Shown: positions 16,133-24,550 of the stretch, piece after piece
Numbering within the stretch: position 1 is the first letter of the stretch
Layout of the letters: every line of letters starts with the position of its first letter
Assembly (NCBI GenBank): GCA_002327725.1
Contig: DCXP01000083.1
Coordinates: 1 to 45,099 of the forward strand
Origin: Proteobacteria bacterium UBA2133
Lineage (GTDB): Bacteria; Pseudomonadota; Gammaproteobacteria; Arenicellales; UBA868
DNA: 45,099 bases
Direction: 5' to 3'
Translations under genes and position numbers: made by a program
Notes under the pieces: generated by a model
What the model was told of the DNA's origin: nothing
Seen by the model: only the letters and a program-made list of their open reading frames with translations
Databases searched by the model: none

Positions 16133-17269
16133 TCAGCCTGGCTCAGCCAGGCTTCGACTGATCACCATGCGCTGCACATCGGATGTCCCCTCGTAGATTT
16201 GGCAGATCCGCACATCACGGTAATAGCGCTCAACCGGAAATCCCTCGACATAGCCGTAACCACCATGAATCTGAATCGCATCGGAGCAGATGGCTTCCGC
16301 CGTTTCGCTGGCAAACAGTTTGGCCATGCTCGCTTCGGTAATACATGGCGCATCTTCATCGCGCAGCCGGGCGGCATGGAGCGTTAATTGGCGTGCCGCC
16401 TCGAGCCGGGTCACCATATCCGAAAGCCGGAATGCGACTGCCTGGTGATTGATGATTGGCGTACCGAAAGTCTCGCGCTGGATTGCATAGCGGTTAGCCG
16501 CTTCCACAGCGGCCCGTGCAATTCCAACGGCCTGGGCCGCAACGGCAACGCGGCCCGCTTCGAGGTTGGCAAGCGCAATTCGATAGCCCTGTCCCTCTTC
16601 GCCCAACAACAAGTCTGGCGTGAGTTCAGCATCCTCGAACGCAATTTGACAGGTGTCGGCGGCCCGTTGACCAAGTTTCTTCTCCTTGGCCACGACGCTG
16701 AACCCCGGGGTCGCTGTCGGCATGATAAACGCGCTGATACCGCGTTTGCCGGCAGCGGGATCCGTGACGGCGAAGACCAGTGCGTATTCGGCGATTGAGC
16801 CGGACGTAATGAACTGCTTTGCGCCGTTCAGCACATATCGGTTTCCGCGCCGTTTCGCCCGGGTCTTAATCGCGCCGGCATCAGAGCCGGCGTGAGGTTC
16901 GGTCAGACAGAAGCATCCGACCGCACCTTGCGCCAAGGGGCGCAGAAAGCGCTCTTTTTGCTCATCCGTACCCCAGTCAAGCAAAGCGTTACACATTGGT
17001 GAGTTATTTACGCTCATTACTGATGATGCAGCAGCCCAACCGGCTGCAACTTCTTCCATGGCCAGGCTGTAGGAGGTGAAATCGGCGCCTGCCCCGCCCC
17101 ACTTTTGGGGAACGCACATTCCCATCAGGCCCAATTGTCCCATGCCCTCCAATACACCGGGAGCGAAAGCACCCTTCTCATCCCATTCTGCTGCCTTCGG
17201 CGCAAGTTCGCGTTGCGAGAAATCCCGCGCCATATCGCGTATCAAAATCTGTTCTTCGCTAAATCTCAT
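16133..17269 (-). CDS. Acyl-CoA dehydrogenase
   Basis: 378 residues, the usual length for short/medium-chain enzymes. FAD/substrate motifs CLTEPHAGSD (121-130) and ITSG (154-157), and the C-terminal signature IHGGYGYVEGFPVERYYRDV. The catalytic glutamate is Glu360 in IYEGTSDVQ. It oxidises an acyl-CoA to the 2-enoyl-CoA and passes electrons to ETF. It is the last gene of a minus-strand trio (CoA ligase, MetE-like protein, dehydrogenase) with gaps of 18 bases or less, suggesting activation then dehydrogenation of one specific acid. Substrate unknown. Confidence 0.9.
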   Translation of the reverse strand: MRFSEEQILIRDMARDFSQRELAPKAAEWDEKGAFAPGVLEGMGQLGLMGMCVPQKWGGAGADFTSYSLAMEEVAAGWAAASSVMSVNNSPMCNALLDWGTDEQKERFLRPLAQGAVGCFCLTEPHAGSDAGAIKTRAKRRGNRYVLNGAKQFITSGSIAEYALVFAVTDPAAGKRGISAFIMPTATPGFSVVAKEKKLGQRAADTCQIAFEDAELTPDLLLGEEGQGYRIALANLEAGRVAVAAQAVGIARAAVEAANRYAIQRETFGTPIINHQAVAFRLSDMVTRLEAARQLTLHAARLRDEDAPCITEASMAKLFASETAEAICSDAIQIHGGYGYVEGFPVERYYRDVRICQIYEGTSDVQRMVISRSLAEPG

Positions 17270-17287
17270 GCTTCGTTCTCGACGGTT

Positions 17288-18325
17288 TCAAAGGGTTTCG
17301 CGCACGGCACGGGCGCCAACCACCATGGCACGCATCTTCTGGCGCGCGAGATAACGAGGTAATGCGGAAAAGCCGCAATCACCTGTGATACTTAGCTTTT
17401 CGGTGGGAACATGATCAAGGCAGCGCCGTATCCGGCCCGCCACTTCTTCAGTTGTCTCAAGATGGAAATTCTTGACGTCGATGACACCCGCGGCAATGTC
17501 AAACTTCGCAGACAATGGGCCAAGCAGTTCGACCTCTGCCATCTCCCTATTCGCGAATTCCAGAACCAATTGATCGCATTCCAGCGCCTCCATCGCACCC
17601 ATAAGACGATCGAACCGACGGTCTGCCATGGGTCGCCCGGCGTTGTTCCCAAAGCAAACATGCACGCCGACTCGGCCTGGAAAAGCTTCTACCACCCGAT
17701 TAACGATGGCCGCTGCTTCACCGTGAGTGAGACCAAGCGGCGGATGCGGCAACGCCGGCTCATCGATCTGGATATAGCTGGCACCCACTTTGGCGAGCGC
17801 CGCTAATTCATCGCTCACCATCACAGCGATCTCAGCCATGACCTCGCCAATATCCCGACCTGAAGATCGCAGGGGCATCGCCAGGGTCAGTGGCCCCGGA
17901 ATAGCAACCTTCAAAGTGCGATCCGGCGCAGTTGCGCGCAGTGCCTCAAAGTCTTCGACAACGCCGAAACCTCGTGGCGATCGAACGGCATCCACGACAT
18001 TGAAATGTGGTGCCATGTCGTAGCCAGGGACACCTAGTTTCCGGCCTGGCGAGACTCGTTCCAATCCCTCGACGCAATCGAACATTTCGTAGACGAAGCG
18101 TTGTCGGCGCAACTCGCCGTCCGTCAGAATATCGATACCGGCCTCAATCTGATCGAGAACTGCGATCCGGGTAGCATCATCGAGCGCTTCGCGAATGTCA
18201 TCTGGGCCGATGCTGCCATCTCGCATCTGACGGCGGAATAGAGCGAACCAGCCCGGCGAGGCGTAACTGCCAACACCCATCGTTGGCAACAGAGGTAATT
18301 GATCCACCGCTTCAGTTCCCATCAT
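17288..18325 (-). CDS. Stand-alone MetE C-terminal-like zinc methyltransferase
   Basis: 345 residues, corresponding only to the C-terminal catalytic half of cobalamin-independent methionine synthase. Zinc ligand motifs are present: HVCFGN (His and Cys), a downstream Glu in LVLEFANRE, and GDCGFSALPR (Cys). The N-terminal folate-binding half of MetE is missing, as in core-type MetE enzymes and related thiol methyltransferases whose methyl donors may not be folate. It overlaps the CoA ligase start by four bases and precedes the acyl-CoA dehydrogenase by 18 bases. It may therefore move a methyl group from a methylated sulfur substrate instead of making methionine. That role is inferred from context. 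Confidence 0.8.
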   Translation of the reverse strand: MMGTEAVDQLPLLPTMGVGSYASPGWFALFRRQMRDGSIGPDDIREALDDATRIAVLDQIEAGIDILTDGELRRQRFVYEMFDCVEGLERVSPGRKLGVPGYDMAPHFNVVDAVRSPRGFGVVEDFEALRATAPDRTLKVAIPGPLTLAMPLRSSGRDIGEVMAEIAVMVSDELAALAKVGASYIQIDEPALPHPPLGLTHGEAAAIVNRVVEAFPGRVGVHVCFGNNAGRPMADRRFDRLMGAMEALECDQLVLEFANREMAEVELLGPLSAKFDIAAGVIDVKNFHLETTEEVAGRIRRCLDHVPTEKLSITGDCGFSALPRYLARQKMRAMVVGARAVRETL

Positions 18326-19992
18326 GTTTCACCGGTCGCAAAGCCGGATTTGCCGACAGCAAACTGCTTGCGTAAAGCCACCTTGTCGATCTTACCGGTC
18401 CCCGTGTGCGGAATTTCGTTGATGAAGACGGCATCTTCCGGTAACCACCACTTTGCAACGCGTTCTGAAAGCCAGGTCAGAACATCACCCGCGGTCACAT
18501 CGCTACCTTGACGACGCACTACGATCAGAAAGGGCCGCTCCTGCCAACGTTCATGTGGGACCGCGATGACGGCCGCTTCAACGATGTCGGGGTGCCCCGC
18601 TGCCGCGTTTTCCAGATCAATCGAGCTGATCCATTCACCGCCAGACTTGATGACGTCTTTGGTGCGATCGGTGAGGCGTAAGTTGCCGTCTGATCCAATC
18701 AACCCGATATCGCCGGTAATCAACCAGCCGTTCGCGTCCACGGCTGGCTTGTCGGGAGTCTTGTAGTAGTCGCTGGCAACCCAGTAACCGCGCGCTCTGA
18801 TTTCTCCTGGAGTACCGAACTCAGGCACTATTGGCTTATCAGCATCATCGACGACCCTTATTTCCGAGCCATAGACCGGCCGCCCCTGCGTCGCGCGAAT
18901 GTCCAGTGCAGCTTTCTCGCTAACCCCATTGGGTGGATGTGAGTATGTGGTTGCCGCTGACGTTTCGGTCATGCCCCAAGCATGCGAGATCGTGACCCCG
19001 TAGTCAGACTCATACTCCGAAATCATAGCCCTCGGCGGTGCCGCGCCTCCAGTGACAATCTTGGCAAGCCGGCCAAGATTGCTTCCGGTCTGGCGCAAAT
19101 GCTCGAGCATCGACAACCAAACCGTTGGTACTGCCAGGGCAACGGTGACATCCTCGCCCACGATCAGTTCGTGGAGCTTTCCCATCTCCATATCACACCC
19201 GGGGAGAACCAAGTTCGCTCCAGCCATTGGACCCGCGAATGGAATTCCCCAGCCATTGCCGTGGAAGAATGGTACGACTGGCATCAACGCGTCTTTGAAG
19301 CCCACACCGACACCGTTCGGCGTGTTGAAGGCATAAGCATTCAGGACACAGCTACGGTGAGAATAAAGAACACCTTTTGGATCACCGGTCGTACCTGACG
19401 TGTAGCAAAGCGCTGAACCGGTCCACTCATCGACTTCTCTCCACGGGAACTGTTCATCTGCACCTTGAAGAATTTCGTCATAGCAATAGACGTTCTGCAG
19501 GCCGGTATTCGGCATAGCCGCTGCGTCTGTCAGCACGATATAGGCTTCGACACCTTTCAGGAGATCACGGCAAGCCTCAAAAATTGGCAAGCAAGCGGCG
19601 TCCGCAATAATAAAGCGATCCTCGGCGTGATTGACTGTATAGGCGAGTTGTTCGGTAAATAGACGCGGATTGATCGTGTGCAGGATCGCACCGATACCGG
19701 TCACGCCATAGAAGGTTTCGAGGTAGCGGTAGTGATTCCAGGATGCTCCGCCGACACGATCCCCGGGCTTGAGGCCCAGGCGGTCGAGAGTATGGGCGAA
19801 CTGGCGTGCCCGGCGCGCACAGTCGCGGTAAGTGTAGCGATGGATCGGCCCTTCGATAGTGCGTGAGATAACTTCCGCATCACCGAAGACTTGAGCTGCG
19901 TAGTCAATAATGCTTGAGATCGTCAATTGCCGTTGCTGCATCAACCCAAGGGATAGGAATTTGCTTTTGGCAGATGTGGAGCCTTGGGTCAT
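18322..19992 (-). CDS. AMP-forming acyl-CoA ligase, DmdB-like
   Basis: 556 residues. P-loop YTSGTTGDPKGVLYSH, A5 motif HAWGMTETS, A7 WLITGDIG and A8 DRTKDVIKSGGEWISSIDLEN, with a C-terminal catalytic lysine in HTGTGKIDK. The N-terminal region (HRYTYRDC, NHYRYLETFYGVTGIGAILHT) closely resembles medium-chain ligases such as AlkK and the methylthiopropionate-CoA ligase DmdB. First gene of the ligase/MetE-like/dehydrogenase operon. Probable role: activation of a short acid, possibly sulfur-containing. DmdB identity is from recalled similarity, not a search. Confidence 0.85.
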   Translation of the reverse strand: MTQGSTSAKSKFLSLGLMQQRQLTISSIIDYAAQVFGDAEVISRTIEGPIHRYTYRDCARRARQFAHTLDRLGLKPGDRVGGASWNHYRYLETFYGVTGIGAILHTINPRLFTEQLAYTVNHAEDRFIIADAACLPIFEACRDLLKGVEAYIVLTDAAAMPNTGLQNVYCYDEILQGADEQFPWREVDEWTGSALCYTSGTTGDPKGVLYSHRSCVLNAYAFNTPNGVGVGFKDALMPVVPFFHGNGWGIPFAGPMAGANLVLPGCDMEMGKLHELIVGEDVTVALAVPTVWLSMLEHLRQTGSNLGRLAKIVTGGAAPPRAMISEYESDYGVTISHAWGMTETSAATTYSHPPNGVSEKAALDIRATQGRPVYGSEIRVVDDADKPIVPEFGTPGEIRARGYWVASDYYKTPDKPAVDANGWLITGDIGLIGSDGNLRLTDRTKDVIKSGGEWISSIDLENAAAGHPDIVEAAVIAVPHERWQERPFLIVVRRQGSDVTAGDVLTWLSERVAKWWLPEDAVFINEIPHTGTGKIDKVALRKQFAVGKSGFATGET

Positions 19993-20178
19993 CAGTATCG
20001 CCCGAACGCTGGCGTTGTCTGTTTTACATCACCCCTGTTTCCTCCGATGGCCATGTCACCCGTCTCCTTTGTTCTCTTTTGAACCCACCGGAGACAATTG
20101 TGGCACAGGATTTGCTCGATCACCGGGGCTTCCACGATGACTGCCTGGAACCGCATCCGGTTGACACTAGACACTGGA

Positions 20179-20195
20179 TTGAATCTGAGATTCAA
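20179..20195. promoter_or_regulatory. Palindrome TTGAATCT-G-AGATTCAA
   Basis: A perfect 8-bp inverted repeat with one central base lies in the 205-bp gap upstream of the CoA-ligase operon and 3 bases beyond the stop of the aminotransferase gene. It could be a regulator operator for the ligase operon or a transcript-end hairpin. No T-run follows, so an operator is slightly favoured. No other gene is seen in this gap. Confidence 0.35.
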
Positions 20196-20197
20196 CG

Positions 20198-21409
20198 TCA
20201 GCTCTGGGTGATATCGCGAACGGCTTCGATAGCCTGATTCAGGTCTTCATCGTCAGTAAAGTAACCCGGAGCAAATCGTACCGTACCGTTTTGAGAGACC
20301 GTTCCCAAGAGCTCATGAACATCCGGAGCACAATGCAGGCCGGGTCTGACGCAGACAGCGTGGTCGGCATCGAGCATCGTTCCCGCCTGGTCTGCGGGCA
20401 TGTCACCAATGTTGATCGATAGGGTTGAGACCCGGGGCTGCCCGGCCCCTGGGCCATAGATCCTGATGCCCTCGATGGCGCTGAAGGCTTCAATTAATCG
20501 TCCGGTGGCGCCGGTTTCAGCCTCATGGATGTGCGTCAGGGCTGCGGTACAGGCTTGTCCATGTGTGCTGGAATCAGTCGCGCCGTGAGATTTACCGAGT
20601 TCTGCGAACCATTTTTGTGCGGCATTCAGGCCGGCGATCCCGGGCAGAGAGTGGGTTCCGGTTTCCATGCGGTAGGGATATTCCTCGGGCTGAAACGGGG
20701 AGATTGAATTGACTCCGGTGCCACCGGTACGTGGAGGCCGGATCTCGATACCTTCACCCACAACCATACCGCCGATACCCATCGGCCCAAAGAGACCCTT
20801 GTGTCCGGTGTAGACCAGTACATCTACGCCCCAGTCATCCATGGCAATGGGGACCACGCCTGCAGTCTGACACGAGTCCAGAACGAAGGCGGCATCGGTT
20901 TGTTTTACCAGTTCGCCGATCGCGCCTGCATCCTGCAAAGAGCCGGTCACATTGGAAGCGTGATTGACTACTACGACCCGGGTATTGGGCTGGATACTTC
21001 TTGCAATCTCGTCGGGGTCAACAAATCCGTTACCGTCTGCGCCGATGCGAGTGACAGCAACGTCATGATCCCGCTCAAAGTGGTTGGCGGGACGTAAAAC
21101 GCAGTTGTGTTCCATCCGGGTAATGATCATGTGGTCGCCGGGATTCAGCATTCCCGACAGGGCCGCGTTCATCGAGTCGGTGGCATTCTGTGAGAACGTC
21201 ACCCGAGCAGGATCGCCCGAGAAACCGAAAAATTCGCCGAGCATGCGCCGAGTCTGGACGATCATCGCTTCCGCTTCCACGGCAAGTTGGTGCCCGGACC
21301 GGCCCGGATTGACCCCGTGACTACGGAAGAACTGCTCCATGAACTGATATACCGGTTCCGGTTTCGGCAGGGTCGTTGCCGCATTGTCAAAATAGTAGTG
21401 CTCTTTCAT
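20198..21409 (-). CDS. Cysteine desulfurase family protein (class V aminotransferase fold)
   Basis: 403 residues. YFDNAATTLPKP start, PLP lysine Lys204 in YTGHKGLFGP, and RPGLHCAPDVHELLG with Cys360 at the position of the persulfide-carrying cysteine. The subfamily resembles group-II (SufS/Csd or EF2568-type) desulfurases. It would take sulfur from cysteine, or selenium from selenocysteine, for a partner acceptor. No SufE, IscU or ThiI partner is adjacent. Instead it follows a methyltransferase-like gene by 24 bases on the same strand, hinting that mobilised sulfur may serve that pathway. Confidence 0.85.
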   Translation of the reverse strand: MKEHYYFDNAATTLPKPEPVYQFMEQFFRSHGVNPGRSGHQLAVEAEAMIVQTRRMLGEFFGFSGDPARVTFSQNATDSMNAALSGMLNPGDHMIITRMEHNCVLRPANHFERDHDVAVTRIGADGNGFVDPDEIARSIQPNTRVVVVNHASNVTGSLQDAGAIGELVKQTDAAFVLDSCQTAGVVPIAMDDWGVDVLVYTGHKGLFGPMGIGGMVVGEGIEIRPPRTGGTGVNSISPFQPEEYPYRMETGTHSLPGIAGLNAAQKWFAELGKSHGATDSSTHGQACTAALTHIHEAETGATGRLIEAFSAIEGIRIYGPGAGQPRVSTLSINIGDMPADQAGTMLDADHAVCVRPGLHCAPDVHELLGTVSQNGTVRFAPGYFTDDEDLNQAIEAVRDITQS

Positions 21410-21433
21410 GGGCTGAACATTCCGAAATAGAGG

Positions 21434-22954
21434 TTACTTGGCCACCTGAGCATGATTGGGTACCGTGGGAGTATGTGAGGAGCCGTGGGCGATCGAATTG
21501 CGCCGGCGAGAAACCACGAAGGTTTCGTCATGAAACCAGATGCCGTTATGCTTTTGCAGCACTTTCTCGGTCGCCTCAAGATAGGCCCCGGAAGCAACCG
21601 CCGGCTGCAGGCGGTCATCTTCAATCTGTGCGACGTAGGTGGATGCATTCCATGCCGCAAACAGTGTCGAGGTGCCGATGCTGTCTGCAATCTCGGTCGG
21701 CAAGGTCTTCATTTCGTACTTTATGATCGACTTGTTGTCCGAGCCGGCGTTGAAGTTGTAGTTCGATGCGGCCCGCCCGAGTTTATTCTTCAGCGCCTTC
21801 AACAGGTCATGCCGGCTGACCTGAAAAGGATTCTCGTCGGGCCAGATCAGGTTGACGAGTTCCATTCCCGGATCATTTCCGGCAGACTGAACGGCCAGCA
21901 GTCGCCCGCCCGGTCCAAGGCTCCGCACCAGCGGGGCCAGCACTTTTTCCACTTTGAACCGGGCGCTCATACGTGCCCGCCATGGCTGGGCCGCAAGGAT
22001 CAAGTCGTAATCGCCACATACCTGGCCGCGACGGGGTATGACGGAGTCGAGCAGAAACCGGTTGTCCTCACGAAAGATGACCAGTACCGAGGGCCTGACG
22101 TAGCGCGGGTTGCCGGTCTTCTCGCTGACCTTGACCTCCCAGCCATCGACCAGAATGTCGTCGATGGCCTGTAACTGTTCTCCATACTCCTGGGCAGAAG
22201 ATCCCTGAAGGGAGACCTCATGCCAGTTAAGCGCTGCCGCGGCCGCCATATTACCCGGCATCAGCCACGGGGCCTCACTGTAAAAGAGATTGGTGATACA
22301 GATGACGCTGGCCGGATGTTCAGCAAAGCGATCCGGAAGGTTGTCAAGGCAGAGTCGGACGTCTTCCAGACTAATCTCCTTACCAACAACAAAAAACGGA
22401 ATCGTTGGAAACTTCTGGTGGGTGGCCCGCAACAGGTAGCTCAAGACCGATCCATCCCCGACACCGGCGTCAAAAATGCGAAGCGCCGGTGGTACCGGCT
22501 GGACATGAGAGAGTTCATGCGCGGCACGTTCAGCAACCTTCCACTTCTCATCGCATGTATTGACAAAACCCAGATACTTCTGGCGGTTGTCATAAAAGCG
22601 AAACGGCCGCCGTTTCGCTGGTGCGGGTTCCGAGTTCAGCGTACTCCGGGGCGACGCTACTGTCTTGGCAGTTTTGCTGTAGGGGTGTGCGCTGTCGCTG
22701 GTCGCGGTAGTATCCGGCGTTAACAGGAGCGGATTGGAAAGGGCATTTTTTTTCCTGATGAAGTCCTGGATCTTATACACGGTGTTGACCGTGATTCCTT
22801 TTCCCGTGCGTAGGCGCTGGCAGAGTTTGCCGTCGTTGACGGCCTGTCGTCCGAAGGTCGTTTCGGCCATATCGTAGGAGCGACAGAAATTTTCGATGTC
22901 CGTCAGTAATGAGCGGATCGAATCCTGAGGCCCGGAAGATGGTTGTGTCTGCAT
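21434..22954 (-). CDS. SAM-dependent methyltransferase-like protein with N-terminal HTH-like segment
   Basis: 506 residues from ATG 22954, which has an excellent GAGGAGG site; the frame's upstream extension is dropped. Residues ~15-65 (TTFGRQAVNDGKLCQRLRTG) resemble a small helix-turn-helix-like domain seen on some proteobacterial proteins. A low-complexity linker (about 70-115) follows. Then comes a methyltransferase-like Rossmann region with motif I IFDAGVGDGSVLSYLLR, a later GPGGRLLAVQSAGNDPGMELV strand and a C-terminal region without recognised motifs. Function unknown. Operon position suggests it works with the cysteine-desulfurase-like protein. It is not EgtD on length and motifs. Confidence 0.7.
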   Translation of the reverse strand: MQTQPSSGPQDSIRSLLTDIENFCRSYDMAETTFGRQAVNDGKLCQRLRTGKGITVNTVYKIQDFIRKKNALSNPLLLTPDTTATSDSAHPYSKTAKTVASPRSTLNSEPAPAKRRPFRFYDNRQKYLGFVNTCDEKWKVAERAAHELSHVQPVPPALRIFDAGVGDGSVLSYLLRATHQKFPTIPFFVVGKEISLEDVRLCLDNLPDRFAEHPASVICITNLFYSEAPWLMPGNMAAAAALNWHEVSLQGSSAQEYGEQLQAIDDILVDGWEVKVSEKTGNPRYVRPSVLVIFREDNRFLLDSVIPRRGQVCGDYDLILAAQPWRARMSARFKVEKVLAPLVRSLGPGGRLLAVQSAGNDPGMELVNLIWPDENPFQVSRHDLLKALKNKLGRAASNYNFNAGSDNKSIIKYEMKTLPTEIADSIGTSTLFAAWNASTYVAQIEDDRLQPAVASGAYLEATEKVLQKHNGIWFHDETFVVSRRRNSIAHGSSHTPTVPNHAQVAK

Positions 22955-23484
22955 TGATTGCCTCCTCGCGGGGAAATGGGCACCGGTCAACCGCCGGCCG
23001 ATTCGAAGATCTGCCTGACACGCTGACAAGGCATCGCGAATCCATATCCCGGTGTACTCGGGAAGTTAGAGAATTATGCAGGTGGTGTAAAGACTTTTTG
23101 TGAAAGTAAAAAAATAATGAATTGTAGTGGGCAGCATTCAATCACGGCCAGAACCAGCTTCTTTTACGAAAAAACTGTTTTTTTTAAACAATCAGGAAGG
23201 TCTGGAATTCTTCTCGGCAAGAATCCGAGTTAATAAATAGGTCTTTGCCCACATTCTGCCCACTAGCTGCCCACCCGGGTCAGCGCGGGAACTCGTGCCT
23301 GAAAAACGGTTTCCGCCATGACAGTCCCACCCCCTGCTTGGAACAGGCTGGCTGCGATACCACAGAGGACGCGCTTTCAGGGCACGGCTATATTTACCCT
23401 CTGCAAAGGCCTGGCTGCGCCAGGCGCATCGGTGCTTCAGGGCGGCGATGCCCCCAAACCAGTTTCAGCTTAGGACCGAAAATC
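22955..23484. other. 530-bp gene-free, partly AT-rich region
   Basis: No convincing coding frame. Roughly 23050-23245 is strikingly AT-rich (runs of A and T, for example 23107-23113 and 23176-23186) compared with its surroundings. It precedes the divergent methyltransferase (minus) and osmC remnant (plus), so it should hold promoters for both, but no clean -35/-10 pair stands out. TGCCCAC repeats lie at 23246-23274. Downstream, GCCTGG-CTGCG-CCAGGC and GCATCG/CGATGC arms (about 23408-23453) could fold in the osmC leader; no known riboswitch was recognised. Confidence 0.5.
23127..23274. repeat. TGCCCAC heptamer repeats, three in phase plus one inverted
   Basis: TGCCCAC occurs at 23246-23252, 23257-23263 and 23268-23274, a direct repeat with an exact 11-base period (one helical turn). 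The reverse complement GTGGGCA lies at 23127-23133 on the far side of the AT-rich stretch. The helical phasing suggests cooperative binding of a regulator between the divergent genes. Confidence 0.5.
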
Positions 23485-23995
23485 ATGACAGCAAAGAATT
23501 TCAAGGACATCTGGGATCAAAAAAGGGACATGCTCTTGAATAATCCGGACAAGTGCGGTGTCACGGTCAAGGCCGATAGCCATCTCGTCGACGGATTTAT
23601 GAGTCGTGTCAAGGCGCGTGAATTCGATATCGTGGTCGACCAGAACAAGGGGATGGGTGGAACGGGTCAGGGGCCCCGTCCCAGTGAATAGTTCTGGCGG
23701 CACTTGCAGCCTGTCATGAAGTGACTTATCGCCTTTACGCTGATGCGCTGGGGATTCCTTTGGACGAGGCCTCTGTCAGTGTAACGGGACACTCGGATGC
23801 GCGGGGGTTTTCGGGCTCGACGATTCGATACCTGCAGGGTTCTCAAAAGTTACTGGCCGGATTGAGGTCAAATCATCGGCTTCGGATTCGGAAATCAGCC
23901 GACTTCAGCAGTCAGCCAGCCGATACTGCCCCGTACTCGACGATTTGAGGCAGCCAGTTGAGGTAGAGTTAGAGTTGGTTCGGGTCGGGAAGTAA
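23485..23995 (+). pseudogene. osmC-family gene broken by two single-base frameshifts
   Basis: Three frames together give one OsmC-like protein. Frame A (23485-23691) reads to MGGTGQGPRPSE and then TAG. Frame B continues with LAALAACHEVTYRLYADALG up to GHSDARG (about 23696-23805). Frame C continues with LDDSIPAGFSKVTGRIEV and SRYCPVLDDLRQP to TAA 23993-23995. Each transition is explained by loss of one base, near 23691 (a Tyr codon missing its third base) and within the G-run near 23806-23811. Both redox cysteines of OsmC (AAC and RYCPVL) are still encoded, so decay is recent or the shifts are sequencing errors. An intact product (~170 residues) would detoxify organic hydroperoxides. Confidence 0.85.
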
Positions 23996-24033
23996 CCTTA
24001 AGCGCGACCCGGTAAACGGGAAAATCCACACCA

Positions 24034-24513
24034 ATGTTTGATGATGTTGAAAACATTCGCCGGATTCTGGTTGAAAAAAAGGTCATTGCCGTGGTGGGAC
24101 TTTCCGCCAACTGGTGGCGGCCGAGTTTTTTTGCGGCCAAGTACATGCAGGATCACGGCTATCGCATCATTCCCGTGAACCCCAACTACGAGGAGATTCT
24201 CGGTGAGACCTGTTACCCCTCGTTGGAGGCTATTCCAAAGGATATCGGCGTTGAAATCGTCGATGTTTTCCAGAAGCCCGAGGCAGCAACCGATGTGGCC
24301 AAGAGCGCGCTCGCGATTGGTGCCCGGGTGCTCTGGCTTCAGATCGGTGTTATCAACGAGGAGGCAAAACAGATCGCGGAGCATGGCGGTCTGGATGTGG
24401 TAATGAATCGATGCGTCAAGATTGAGCACGGGCGACTGCTCGGTGGGCTGAATCTCTTTGGCGTCAGCACCAAGGTGATCTCAGCGAGAAGGCCCCGGTG
24501 GCTGGTGTACTGA
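24034..24513 (+). CDS. CoA-binding domain protein (YccU-like)
   Basis: 159 residues, one Rossmann-like CoA_binding_2 domain: VIAVVGLSANWWRPSFFAAKY at the nucleotide loop, IIPVNPNYEEILGETCYPSL, then VDVFQKPEAATDVAKSALAIGARVLWLQIGV and NRCVKIEH near the end. Matches the YccU family, whose function is undefined. It lies 38 bases upstream of metY on the same strand, as often seen, and may be cotranscribed with it. Confidence 0.88.
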   Translation: MFDDVENIRRILVEKKVIAVVGLSANWWRPSFFAAKYMQDHGYRIIPVNPNYEEILGETCYPSLEAIPKDIGVEIVDVFQKPEAATDVAKSALAIGARVLWLQIGVINEEAKQIAEHGGLDVVMNRCVKIEHGRLLGGLNLFGVSTKVISARRPRWLVY

Positions 24514-24550
24514 AAAACCGGAATTTCCTAGAGAACCTAGAGAAAGCGCT

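Noticed and set aside
22955..23029. Upstream extension of the methyltransferase-like gene
   Set aside because: ATG 22954 has a near-perfect ribosome site; the extension would place that site inside the gene.
23246..23274. CRISPR-like short repeats
   Set aside because: Seven-base repeats with 4-base spacers are far too short for a CRISPR array and no cas gene is near.
23245..23484. Upstream extension of the osmC frame by 80 codons
   Set aside because: OsmC homologues start at the MTAKNFKDIWDQK position; the leader is Pro/Cys-rich, non-homologous and contains the repeats and hairpins.
23280..23484. Possible riboswitch in the osmC leader
   Set aside because: Two small stems can be drawn, but the sequence lacks the cores of glycine, SAM, SAH, TPP or cobalamin switches that I can recognise.
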